Below are positions 27,340 to 34,818 of a stretch of 64,000 nucleotides of DNA, piece after piece. Under the pieces are notes generated by a model. The model searched no databases, was not told the origin of the DNA, and saw nothing but the letters and a program-made list of their open reading frames with translations. How positions within the stretch are numbered: position 1 is the first letter of the stretch; each line of letters opens with the position of its first letter. The position numbers and the translations under genes were made by a program. Origin of the DNA: Chitinophagales bacterium (GTDB taxonomy: Bacteria > Bacteroidota > Bacteroidia > Chitinophagales > Chitinophagaceae); assembly GCA_017303455.1 (NCBI GenBank), contig JAFLBM010000004.1, forward strand, positions 173,899 to 237,898. The letters are read 5' to 3'.

Positions 27340-28328
27340 TTTCAGTTACCGGATATAAGCAATTTGTTCAGTGTGAAAGGCTGTGGTTCTACAAGAATAT
27401 TGTAGCGGATAGCCGTGTGAAGAATGATTTGTTTCGACGGGAAGTAACACTTCTTTCAAAGTTGCAGACAGTTCATGCCTGGCGGGGTACAATAGTGGAT
27501 AACATACTGAGTAAATTTCTCGTACTTGCAATCAACAATAGATATCCTGTAAAAAAAGATTACTTTATTGAGCAGGCAATGGCCATGTTTGATACACAAT
27601 TAGAGTATGCTACTTCTCAAAAGTATCGGGAGCCGGATGCTGTACTTACAAATAATCCAGCTTTTAATGCTTTTATTGAATGTGAACTTGGTGAGGGCAT
27701 TTCTGACGAGGAAATCAATCATGCAAAAGATGATATTGTTACTGCCCTTACAAATATTCTTGATGATAAAGACTTTATTGATTACCTGAAATCTTCCAAA
27801 TATGTAATTAGCCAGCGGCCATTGATTTATAATTTTGACCGGTTTAGTGTAAAAGCGATTCCCGATTTTATTGCTTTTTTTGATGATAGTCCACCACATA
27901 TTTTTGACTGGAAAGTACATACATACGGAACGGCTTCATACGATGAACAATTAATTGCCTATGCAGTGGCTCTTTATAAAGTAGCTACCATAAAGCCTCA
28001 TGCAGATTTTCTTCCCAATGTTTCCAAATGGAAAATCCATGATTATAAACTGACCGAATATCAATTGCTTCATAAAGACCGAATAAAACGGGATTATGAT
28101 GTAACAGATGAAAAAATAGAAGCTTTTGGAGAGAATATGTCTTCTGCAATTATCAGGATGCATATGGCTGGTGCTAACAAAAAGTACAATCAATTGAAAG
28201 CAGACGATTTTTCTACAACAAATTATATTGAACATTGTCAAAAATGTTCATTTCAGAAAATATGTAAAACAAATAGTTATGAAACAACCAGTAAATACAC
28301 AGTACGAGACGAACATTTTCAAAATTGA
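27336..28328 (+). CDS. Cas4-like PD-(D/E)XK nuclease with predicted Fe-S cluster
   Basis: A 330-aa protein of the RecB/Cas4 nuclease superfamily. Seen in order: Cys13 (FVQCERLWFY), His47 in HAWRG, Asp177 (AIPDFIAFF), the core Asp191-Trp-Lys193 (FDWKV), and the QLxxYA motif at Gln205. Three cysteines close to the C-terminus (CQKCSFQKIC, Cys301, 304, 310) together with Cys13 make the four-Cys arrangement that holds an iron-sulfur cluster in Cas4 and AddB. Family enzymes are exonucleases or nick DNA ends. Its 3' end overlaps the Argonaute start by about 50 bases. It could make guides, trim ends or act as the effector cutting DNA; no cas1/cas2 or CRISPR array is present. Confidence 0.9.
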   Translation: MISVTGYKQFVQCERLWFYKNIVADSRVKNDLFRREVTLLSKLQTVHAWRGTIVDNILSKFLVLAINNRYPVKKDYFIEQAMAMFDTQLEYATSQKYREPDAVLTNNPAFNAFIECELGEGISDEEINHAKDDIVTALTNILDDKDFIDYLKSSKYVISQRPLIYNFDRFSVKAIPDFIAFFDDSPPHIFDWKVHTYGTASYDEQLIAYAVALYKVATIKPHADFLPNVSKWKIHDYKLTEYQLLHKDRIKRDYDVTDEKIEAFGENMSSAIIRMHMAGANKKYNQLKADDFSTTNYIEHCQKCSFQKICKTNSYETTSKYTVRDEHFQN

Positions 28329-30726
28329 AAATTGCAGTCAACTATCTGCTGATTATTTTTTGTATGAAATAATTGGATTGAAAGAGTCAAAAGCTGATGA
28401 TGATGCTAATGACGATTTTGACATTAATATTCAATACATAATCAAAAGCCTGGCTTATAAGCTCAGGCATCCGGTTACTGTTGTTACTCAAGATAAAAAG
28501 CCTTACCTCGTTATAAGGGCCGATGAAGATATTACAAACAGAGTACCCGATGAATACACTGTAAAACACGGTGATGTTGTCTATTTTAAAAAGACTGACA
28601 GTCCTATAAAGCTGGATTTTGTCAATTATGATGAGGAAACTAAAAAAGTAATTCTAAGGTTTTTGCAATTCGATAGTCAATCGGAACTCACAAAGAATGA
28701 AGGTCTTTGGCAACCCGGCTCCGGCGATGGATTTTTCAATGTAATTGCCAAAGAGCAAAGAAATCCGGTAGGTATATACACCGGTTTTTATTCAAGGGTA
28801 ACTGAATTACCAACTAAAGGATTTGGTTTTGAGATTGACATTACAAAGAAATATATATCGCTTTATCCCGTTAATGCCCGTTTGTCCAGAAACGAGTTCA
28901 AATCGCAAAGAGTAAGTAAATCACATTATATGTATCAGTACGGCGTTACCAGATACGAAATACGCCCAATAGAGCTTAGTGACTTAACAGTTTCTACCTA
29001 TAAGTTTACACGGCAAACTGACGGCAAAGTGGTAACACTGCTACAGGATATTCAGGACAAATTTGGTCCATCTATGCCGCCAGAGGTAGCAAACTTACCA
29101 GATAATGCATCAGTGTTGTTATACAGAACAAATGATGGACAGGAAAGAGCAGCAGTGGCAGCACTTTGCTATAAGGTATATGATACTGAAGATGCCGTAG
29201 TGCAAAAAATACATCACAAATCTATTATTAATCCTTTTCCAAGAAGAAGACTGATTCGAATAATTCATAATAATTTTTTCAGAAGGCTGATGTATGGTAA
29301 AATCAAATTGCAGGTAGGCACTCAACCAATAACTGTTGAAAAGAAGAAATTTCAGACTCCTGACTTTTTATTTGGAAATGATGTGTCATTATCGGTACGG
29401 AATTCTGAAAACTCGATTCATACATTTCTGGAAGACCTTGGTAAAAGACGAAAGGGATTGTTATTTGATGATAGCGCAGGTTTTTATACAAACGCAATAT
29501 TTGAAACACAGTATTACCTTGTCCCCCAGACTGTTTACAACATGTTTGGTAATGAGAAACATTTTCTTGGTCATTTAAGGTCGCAGGTAAATAAAACTCA
29601 TCCTACCGAAGATGGATGGAATCCCATTGTAATTACTTATGACAACCGCAATAAGAGGAATGCTGTGGCAATTGGATTTGAAATTTTACAGAAGATGGAA
29701 GAAACCATTAAGAAGAATAGCTGCGGGTATGCCCTCATTATGCTTCCATCAGGAGTAGAAAAAGAACATCGCCAGCATGATGATTTAGCCGCATTAGTAG
29801 TATCGGAGTGCCTCGAAGAATATAACATTACGGCAAGCATCATGCACAGTGATACTTTGGAAGAATGTTTCTTATATACCGAAAACAATGGGCAGAAGGG
29901 CTACGTTATCAGGAGAGAGTTGAAAGGCAAATACGATGGCTATGTTAAAGGTGTTGCAATTAATCAGGTGCTTCTTAACAATGAAAGATGGCCTTATGTT
30001 TTAAACACCCCGTTACATGCAGATTTGACCATTGGCATTGACGTAAAAAAACACATCGCTGGGTTTACCTTTATTGACAAGTATTCTAAGAATATACTTA
30101 CCAAATTCGATAAGTCAAAAAATAAGGAGCGTTTATCTGAGGGACAGATTATTAAAATGCTTGTCAGATACATTACTGTCCAGAAGAATAATACAACAAA
30201 CCTGTTAAAAAAGATAGTTATCCATCGGGATGGGAAGCTATTTTCAGTTGAACGGAATGGAATATTTAAAGCTATTCAATTGTTGAAAGAAAAAGGCATA
30301 CTCCCGGACGATGTATCTGTAAATATTGTTGAGCTACCTAAACATTCAATACTTCAATTAAGACTTTTTGAAGTGCTTAAAGAATATGATGTATTGTATA
30401 ATGAAGAAGACGATGGCTATGTGTTAAATCCAGAGATTGGCTCTTGGATAAAGATAAATAATCGGGAAGCTTTTCTTTGTACAACAGGCAGAGAGTTCAA
30501 ACATAACGGAAGCTCTAATCCATTGTATATTAAATACCCAATTGGGAATATGGATATAGAGCATATTATAGAAGACATTTATTACCTGTCATGCCTGGCT
30601 TATACAAAACCAGATGATTGCTCCAGATACCCATTAACTATTAAGATAACCGACCGAAGAATTAATATACTGGGCAGTGATTTTGATTTGGAAGCACTTG
30701 ATGTTCTTAAAACCATTCATTCATAA
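28279..30726 (+). CDS. Long prokaryotic Argonaute, catalytic tetrad apparently intact
   Basis: An 815-aa protein counted from ATG 28279 (MKQPVNTQYETN); an upstream ATG at 28228 would add 17 residues but lies deeper in the Cas4-like gene. The layout fits N, PAZ (about 240-345), L2 with TPDFLFGND, MID (about 430-560) and PIWI (about 580-815). The PIWI tetrad reads Asp588 (IGIDV), Glu621 as glutamate finger (RLSEGQ), Asp651 (HRDGK) and Asp792 (ITDRR); the first three spacings match known Argonautes (33 and 30 residues). So guided target cleavage is expected. In MID, the usual Y..K..Q pocket for a 5'-phosphate guide is not evident. It is co-transcribed with XRE, Cas4-like and protease genes. Clade and guide type cannot be decided here. 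Confidence 0.93.
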   Translation: MKQPVNTQYETNIFKIENCSQLSADYFLYEIIGLKESKADDDANDDFDINIQYIIKSLAYKLRHPVTVVTQDKKPYLVIRADEDITNRVPDEYTVKHGDVVYFKKTDSPIKLDFVNYDEETKKVILRFLQFDSQSELTKNEGLWQPGSGDGFFNVIAKEQRNPVGIYTGFYSRVTELPTKGFGFEIDITKKYISLYPVNARLSRNEFKSQRVSKSHYMYQYGVTRYEIRPIELSDLTVSTYKFTRQTDGKVVTLLQDIQDKFGPSMPPEVANLPDNASVLLYRTNDGQERAAVAALCYKVYDTEDAVVQKIHHKSIINPFPRRRLIRIIHNNFFRRLMYGKIKLQVGTQPITVEKKKFQTPDFLFGNDVSLSVRNSENSIHTFLEDLGKRRKGLLFDDSAGFYTNAIFETQYYLVPQTVYNMFGNEKHFLGHLRSQVNKTHPTEDGWNPIVITYDNRNKRNAVAIGFEILQKMEETIKKNSCGYALIMLPSGVEKEHRQHDDLAALVVSECLEEYNITASIMHSDTLEECFLYTENNGQKGYVIRRELKGKYDGYVKGVAINQVLLNNERWPYVLNTPLHADLTIGIDVKKHIAGFTFIDKYSKNILTKFDKSKNKERLSEGQIIKMLVRYITVQKNNTTNLLKKIVIHRDGKLFSVERNGIFKAIQLLKEKGILPDDVSVNIVELPKHSILQLRLFEVLKEYDVLYNEEDDGYVLNPEIGSWIKINNREAFLCTTGREFKHNGSSNPLYIKYPIGNMDIEHIIEDIYYLSCLAYTKPDDCSRYPLTIKITDRRINILGSDFDLEALDVLKTIHS

Positions 30727-30742
30727 CGCTAAACATACAACT

Positions 30743-31108
30743 ATGAGCAATATTGGTATAAATACAAATACTTTTCGCCTTACCAGTAAATACCTGGATA
30801 TACTAAATGATTTTATTGTGAAGGCCAAAATACATCCGGAAATTACAGATGCACGGCAGGAGCAACTAATTGATTTTGTGTCTAAACTTACTGATGTAAA
30901 TAATGCTGAACCTCAGTTTCAAATGTTGTCAAGTATAATTGAACGGGAACTACGAAATTTCAACAAAAAACCTGATGTTTTCTTAAACACATTAATTCAG
31001 GATATTAAGAACAAAGACACAGAAACTGTTATACCTAAAATTGAATTAATTACAGAAGCCTTAGATGTTGAAAACAGTGAAGTTTTAGCAAAGATAATTG
31101 GCGATTAA
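30743..31108 (+). CDS. Small helical protein of the Argonaute operon
   Basis: A 121-aa acidic protein starting at ATG 30743, 16 bp after the Argonaute stop; an upstream ATG at 30677 lies inside the Argonaute gene and is unlikely. Sequence is almost wholly helical by composition (KYLDILNDFIVKAKIHPE; ARQEQLIDFVSKLTD; IPKIELITEALDVEN), with no membrane segment and no catalytic motif. It lies four bases before the metalloprotease start, so it may be a partner, inhibitor or substrate of one of these proteins. No family recognised. Confidence 0.75.
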   Translation: MSNIGINTNTFRLTSKYLDILNDFIVKAKIHPEITDARQEQLIDFVSKLTDVNNAEPQFQMLSSIIERELRNFNKKPDVFLNTLIQDIKNKDTETVIPKIELITEALDVENSEVLAKIIGD

Positions 31109-31112
31109 AACT

Positions 31113-32246
31113 ATGAGAAGTTATATTAACGGAGCAATCAAAGAAGCGATAGCTAAGGGCTGGGTATTAATGTCAAAAATACCCGGTGCAAGAGAACTTG
31201 GAGTATATTTCCCATCGTTAGCAACAATAGCAAATAGGGAGATAGAGCGAATAATAGCTGAACTTGATTATTTGTATAATGATGATGATTATAACGACCC
31301 AAAGAGTATAAGACAAAAGTTTTCGAAATTTAAGCAGCTTTCTGGCCGGTTGTCTGATATTGAAAATGTGGTAATAGCCGCCATGAGCAGGAAAGCTGCT
31401 GACGATGAGTTTGTAAATAAACTTGTATATCAAATTTGTCAGGAAATCAATTATCCGTTACAAACACCAGTAGCGTCATGCTTGTCTCAGAAGTATTATC
31501 ACATTTATCCGGACTACAATCTTATTTGCATACCTCTTTTGGAATCAGAATTTGTTCTGCATATCCCTGATATATATCATGAATTGGGTCATCCGTTGTT
31601 ATATTTAGAAAACCCAAAGCTGGATGCAATGCAGAATAATCTGGGTTTGTTCAATGTTGAAGTAAGAAAGTATTTTGATGATGAAATAAAAAGACGGGAA
31701 CTTAATAAAACAAACCAGTCAGAATTTGATTCTATTCATGTCTGGAAAGAATCATGGCTTGAAAAGTGGTCAGTTGAACTGTTCTGTGATTTATTTGCAA
31801 CTTTTACTTTAGGCCCTGCATTTATATGGTCAAACATTCATATGTGCACCAAAATGTCCTGGGAAGTGTATAAAATTCCAACATTTCAAAAATCATCGCA
31901 TCCGCCTGGAGAAGCAAGAATGAAAGCAATTTTGCATGGTTTGGAATTAGTGGGTTTTAAAGAAGTTAAAAAAGAAATTCAGGCTAAATGGGAGGAATTT
32001 AAAGTAATCGTTGACCATAAAAAGCCCACTGGATTTTCAGTAGCTGTGCCTGACAAATTACTTAAATTAGCAGCAGAATTTTGCCTTGTTGGTACAAAAC
32101 AAATTGGCTGTGACATTATTTCTCCTGAATCAAAAGGTAAGGTATGTGAGCTTTTAAATAATTCATGGAAACAATTCTGGATAGACCCTGAAAATTTCTA
32201 TGAATGGGAAAAGGAGACAGTTGCACAATTCAAGGCAACGTTGTAA
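31113..32246 (+). CDS. Zinc metalloprotease (HELGH) of the Argonaute operon
   Basis: A 377-aa protein starting at ATG 31113; a TTG at 31098 overlaps the upstream gene and is less likely. The gluzincin-like site is complete: HELGHP at residues 156-161, a second Glu in VELFCDLFAT (Glu222, Asp226) and a later SSHPPGEARM (His263, Arg269), the His-Pro...Arg element seen in M48-like proteases. There is no signal peptide, so it acts in the cytoplasm. N-terminal 100 residues are helical; C-terminal 80 residues unrecognised. In an operon with an XRE repressor it could be an ImmA-like antirepressor, or an effector that cuts host proteins when the Argonaute recognises invaders. Both are inference. Confidence 0.85.
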   Translation: MRSYINGAIKEAIAKGWVLMSKIPGARELGVYFPSLATIANREIERIIAELDYLYNDDDYNDPKSIRQKFSKFKQLSGRLSDIENVVIAAMSRKAADDEFVNKLVYQICQEINYPLQTPVASCLSQKYYHIYPDYNLICIPLLESEFVLHIPDIYHELGHPLLYLENPKLDAMQNNLGLFNVEVRKYFDDEIKRRELNKTNQSEFDSIHVWKESWLEKWSVELFCDLFATFTLGPAFIWSNIHMCTKMSWEVYKIPTFQKSSHPPGEARMKAILHGLELVGFKEVKKEIQAKWEEFKVIVDHKKPTGFSVAVPDKLLKLAAEFCLVGTKQIGCDIISPESKGKVCELLNNSWKQFWIDPENFYEWEKETVAQFKATL

Positions 32247-32309
32247 AGAAATGAAGCTTTGCATTGAAAAGTAAACTTGAGTATTTTTTGATTAATAAAT
32301 TTTGACTTT

Positions 32310-32582
32310 ATGTCTGATAAAATAAATGCGGCAAAAGAAGTGATAACCGCTTTTTTTGATAATGCAGAAGGCGATTATTGGAAAACTCTTGATGAGATAT
32401 CATCACAAACAAAAATTGACCCCAATATAGTTGTAAATGTAATAACCAACTCCGGGGAGTTTGTTAGGTCTTCTTATAGAAAAAAAGCAGGTGAGCCATT
32501 ATTTACGTCGAGGCGTTTGTTTAGAAGTAAAGCTCCAATAATGGATAAGATAATTGGAACATTTAAGAACCGAATAGATTAA
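32310..32582 (+). CDS. Small winged-helix-like protein
   Basis: A 90-aa protein with a helix-rich first half (EVITAFFDNAEG, TLDEISSQTKIDPNIVVNVI) and a basic beta-hairpin-like second half (VRSSYRKKAGEPLFTSRRLFRSK), a pattern compatible with a winged helix that binds DNA. It is 63 bp after the protease gene and 5 bp before a small membrane protein gene. It may be a continuation of the Argonaute operon or a separate two-gene module. Function unproven. Confidence 0.65.
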   Translation: MSDKINAAKEVITAFFDNAEGDYWKTLDEISSQTKIDPNIVVNVITNSGEFVRSSYRKKAGEPLFTSRRLFRSKAPIMDKIIGTFKNRID

Positions 32583-32587
32583 TTACT

Positions 32588-32896
32588 ATGTCAATACCAG
32601 AACCAGTTTTTATTTCCGGGCTTGGGGGTGCTGCTGTTCAAATTCTTTATTTAATTGATGGTATGAATGCACCAAAAGACAGACGTCCTGATTTTAAATC
32701 AGCTCTGTATTATTTAGCCATTATCTTCAACATTGCATTGAGTGTAATTTTAGGGTACGTTTATTTTGACGATGCCCAGAAGCTTAACAAGATTGTTTAT
32801 TTTCATATTGGTCTATCAGCGCCTTTAATATTACGGACTTTGGCCACTACACTCCCTGAAGTCATAAGGGCTTCTAATTCCAATAAAGAGGAATAG
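32588..32896 (+). CDS. Small multi-pass membrane protein
   Basis: A 102-aa protein with three hydrophobic stretches: near residues 8-25, YYLAIIFNIALSVILGYVYF in the middle, and IGLSAPLILRTLATTLP toward the end, followed by a charged tail (RASNSNKEE). It has no signal peptide and is too small for a known transporter. Co-transcribed with the winged-helix-like protein 5 bp upstream. A membrane protein as the last gene of a defence operon often disrupts the membrane when activated; here that is only a hypothesis. Its stop is 5 bp from the oppositely oriented DUF1016 gene. Confidence 0.65.
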   Translation: MSIPEPVFISGLGGAAVQILYLIDGMNAPKDRRPDFKSALYYLAIIFNIALSVILGYVYFDDAQKLNKIVYFHIGLSAPLILRTLATTLPEVIRASNSNKEE

Positions 32897-32900
32897 GTAA

Positions 32901-34001
32901 TTATTTAATAAGATTAGCGATGGCATTTGGGTTAGGTAATAAATTTTTTATACTTTCTGGAGTTTGCTTCGAGGTTTTATAGGTAGCTACACCCATTGCC
33001 TTATCATAGCTTTTAATTGCAAACTCAACAACTGTATTGTTTTTCTCTTTGCAAAGCACAATACCAATGCTGCTATTTTCCTGCTGCAGTTTTACTTTTT
33101 CATCCAGTACATTCAGGTAAAAATTTAGTTGCCCGGCATCGGCTGGTTTAAATTTACCTTTCTTTAATTCAAAAGCCACCAGGCATTGCAGGTGCCGGTT
33201 AAAAAAGAGCAGGTCAATAAAAAATTCATCACCATCCACCTCAAGCCGGTATTGGTTACCTATAAAACAAAAGCCTTTACCCATTTGCAAAATAAAGTTG
33301 CGGATGTTTAATACCACCTGTTGTTCAATATGGCGTTCATCATCCAGTTCATCACCGGCAATAAAATCCAGCAGGTATTCATCTTTAAAAACTTTCAGGG
33401 CAGAGGGCTTCAAGCTTTCATTCAAAGTGCCATCAAAATTGTTGGGTAGCTTACCTTCCTTTCCAAACAGGTTATTCTCAATATGATGCTCCAGCACCGT
33501 CAGCGACCAAAAATTGACAGCCGCAGACTGGATATAGAAAATCCGGGCTTCCCAAGCCTTTATTTTGGTGATAATTGTAAAATGATGAGAGAAGCTGATA
33601 CCTGTAAATGCCTCGTAAAATGCTTTATTTTCAATCAGGTTCGACAATGTCGAACTAATTGAAAAACCGTCTCTGATACCAGCCAGCCTAATTTGGTTCG
33701 ACGCTGTCGAACCAATTACCAAATGGGGAGCATAAGCCTCAGCAAACAGCCTTATTTTTTTGAGATTACCCGCCGAAAATCCTTTTAGCCCCGGCAGCTC
33801 TTTTTGCAGGTCTGCCGAAATTTGGTCAAGTACTTTGGCACCCCATTTCTGAGCCTTTATCTTCTCCGAAATCATCAACCCGGTATTAAAGTATAACATC
33901 AGTTGCTCCCGGTTGGCCAGCCTGGCCGCCACATACCGGCTTTGTACAATTTGCCTTTTTATAGACTGTATAAATACAATATAGCTTTTATCAATTTTCA
34001 T
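32901..34001 (-). CDS. DUF1016 / YhcG-type PD-(D/E)XK nuclease protein
   Basis: A 366-aa protein; start chosen at ATG 34001 (MKIDKSYIVF). The N-terminal half has the YhcG/DUF1016 pattern (LMLYFNTGLMISEKIK, QISADLQKELPGLKGFS), the C-terminal half is a PD-(D/E)XK nuclease: FFIDLLFF supplies the Asp and AFELKKG the Glu-x-Lys, followed by QLNFYLNVLD. These proteins are widespread in mobile elements; they are structurally related to the Rpn recombination nucleases, but function is poorly known. It is unusual in carrying two palindromes inside its coding sequence (33639-33655 and 33693-33715). It is convergent with the Argonaute operon. Confidence 0.9.
   Translation of the reverse strand: MKIDKSYIVFIQSIKRQIVQSRYVAARLANREQLMLYFNTGLMISEKIKAQKWGAKVLDQISADLQKELPGLKGFSAGNLKKIRLFAEAYAPHLVIGSTASNQIRLAGIRDGFSISSTLSNLIENKAFYEAFTGISFSHHFTIITKIKAWEARIFYIQSAAVNFWSLTVLEHHIENNLFGKEGKLPNNFDGTLNESLKPSALKVFKDEYLLDFIAGDELDDERHIEQQVVLNIRNFILQMGKGFCFIGNQYRLEVDGDEFFIDLLFFNRHLQCLVAFELKKGKFKPADAGQLNFYLNVLDEKVKLQQENSSIGIVLCKEKNNTVVEFAIKSYDKAMGVATYKTSKQTPESIKNLLPNPNAIANLIK
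33639..33655. repeat. Coding palindrome 1 in the DUF1016 gene
   Basis: GTTCGACA-A-TGTCGAAC, a perfect 17-bp odd palindrome within the reading frame. A second related one lies 54 bp away. Both encode Ser-Thr-x-Ser-Asn stretches, so the DNA symmetry may be what is selected or what was inserted. Confidence 0.8.
33693..33715. repeat. Coding palindrome 2 in the DUF1016 gene
   Basis: TTGGTTCGAC-GCT-GTCGAACCAA, 10-bp arms around a 3-bp centre, sharing the core GTTCGAC/GTCGAAC with palindrome 1. Confidence 0.8.
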
Positions 34002-34052
34002 ACTTTTCAAGTTTATAATTTTAAACTGCCCAAAATCACACAAGAAAAGAGA

Positions 34053-34547
34053 CTACATCTTTAACCCCTTTCCGCTTCCGTTTCTTAGCTTGGGCAACAA
34101 TGTATCATCAGAAACAGCCTTTAATTTCTTGTTGTATTGAATAGCTGTTTTATTCAAATTCTTTTCACTGTTGCCTAAATGCGCTGATTTTTCCTTTTGG
34201 TTGAATTCGTTTTTTGCTAAAACTTGCTGTTTTGAATGGACATAGTTCAAAACCTTTCGGATAACGAAACGGGCATTTTCAATACTTTTCCGTACAAATC
34301 TTTCAATTCTATTTGGGAAAGCTATTTTTTCGAGGTGGCGAATTTCTGCCTGTAAAATCTTGCGGGCTATTTTCTCTTCGTGATTTTCTGGCATTTTGTA
34401 TTTGGCTTTAATCTGCTTAAAACATTCCAGTTTAGCCCGAATGACATAACCGTAATCGGCCACATGATTGCCAAATACCCCCTGCAAATTTTTGAGGTTG
34501 TCATTCCAGGCAGTGATTTCATTCAAAATCCGGTTGTTATTTTCCAT
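34053..34547 (-). CDS. Hypothetical basic coiled-coil protein
   Basis: A 164-aa protein starting at ATG 34547 (MENNNRILNE); a TTG two codons upstream is less likely. It is strongly basic and helical (EEKIARKILQAEIRHLEKIAF, described by its ends EEKIAR and KIAF), with a Lys/Asn-rich tail ending in GKGLKM. No domain recognised. Located 51 bp upstream of the DUF1016 gene on the same strand, at the presumed right end of the element. DNA binding is plausible from charge but not demonstrated. Confidence 0.6.
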   Translation of the reverse strand: MENNNRILNEITAWNDNLKNLQGVFGNHVADYGYVIRAKLECFKQIKAKYKMPENHEEKIARKILQAEIRHLEKIAFPNRIERFVRKSIENARFVIRKVLNYVHSKQQVLAKNEFNQKEKSAHLGNSEKNLNKTAIQYNKKLKAVSDDTLLPKLRNGSGKGLKM

Positions 34548-34582
34548 TTTCAAGATGTGTTTTATTACACTTTGCTTTTTCG

Positions 34583-34793
34583 AGTCTGGTTAACTATCCA
34601 GACTGGTTTATTTGTTAGCCCATCAACTGGTTTCCACTAATACCCCTTGAAAGGCCCCAAAAGCAAAAGACTTACAACCTCTTATGCAATCATAAGATTC
34701 GCAAGTCTTGTCAAATCTGGTATAAAATGGTTCGAGAATTGTACAGTTGGGGGCACTTATTCAAAAGCCTTGCAGGTATCGCAAGGCTTTTGA
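34583..34793. repeat. Cluster of inverted repeats near the element boundary
   Basis: The 271-bp gap between the last AT-rich gene and the first chromosomal gene holds three hairpin structures: AGTCTGG (34583-34589) with CCAGACT (34598-34604); a two-tier hairpin AAGACTT (34667-34673) and CTTATG (34681-34686) with CATAAG (34691-34696) and AAGTCTT (34703-34709); and TCAAAAGCCTTGC (34761-34773) with GCAAGGCTTTTGA (34781-34793). The first two may mark an attachment site; the third is the terminator of the lipoprotein gene. Confidence 0.55.
34761..34793 (-). terminator. Strong terminator after the lipoprotein gene
   Basis: Perfect 13-bp arms TCAAAAGCCTTGC and GCAAGGCTTTTGA around a 7-nt loop, 25 bp after the stop of the minus-strand lipoprotein gene 34819-35769. 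The A/T-rich ends make it bidirectional in principle. Confidence 0.75.
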
Positions 34794-34818
34794 ATTTTCA
34801 ATTGCTTATCAAAATATA

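Noticed and set aside
27336..30726. CRISPR-Cas locus, suggested by the Cas4-like protein
   Set aside because: No cas1, cas2 or effector genes and no regularly spaced direct repeats anywhere in the window.
28279..30726. Short Argonaute of the SPARTA type or PIWI-RE protein
   Set aside because: The protein is long with an intact DEDD tetrad and a PAZ-like middle; no TIR, Sir2 or DinG partner is encoded.
25093..30726. DdmDE plasmid-defence system
   Set aside because: DdmD is a helicase-nuclease fusion of another superfamily branch and DdmE is catalytically inactive; here the helicase is Pif1-like and the Argonaute has its catalytic residues.
1..34600. Site-specific recombinase or transposase of the element
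   Set aside because: None of the proteins shows a tyrosine or serine recombinase or transposase motif; it must lie outside the window or be lost.
34725..34755. tRNA-like T loop (GGTTCGAGAATT) near the element boundary
   Set aside because: No matching T stem, anticodon arm or acceptor stem can be drawn around it.
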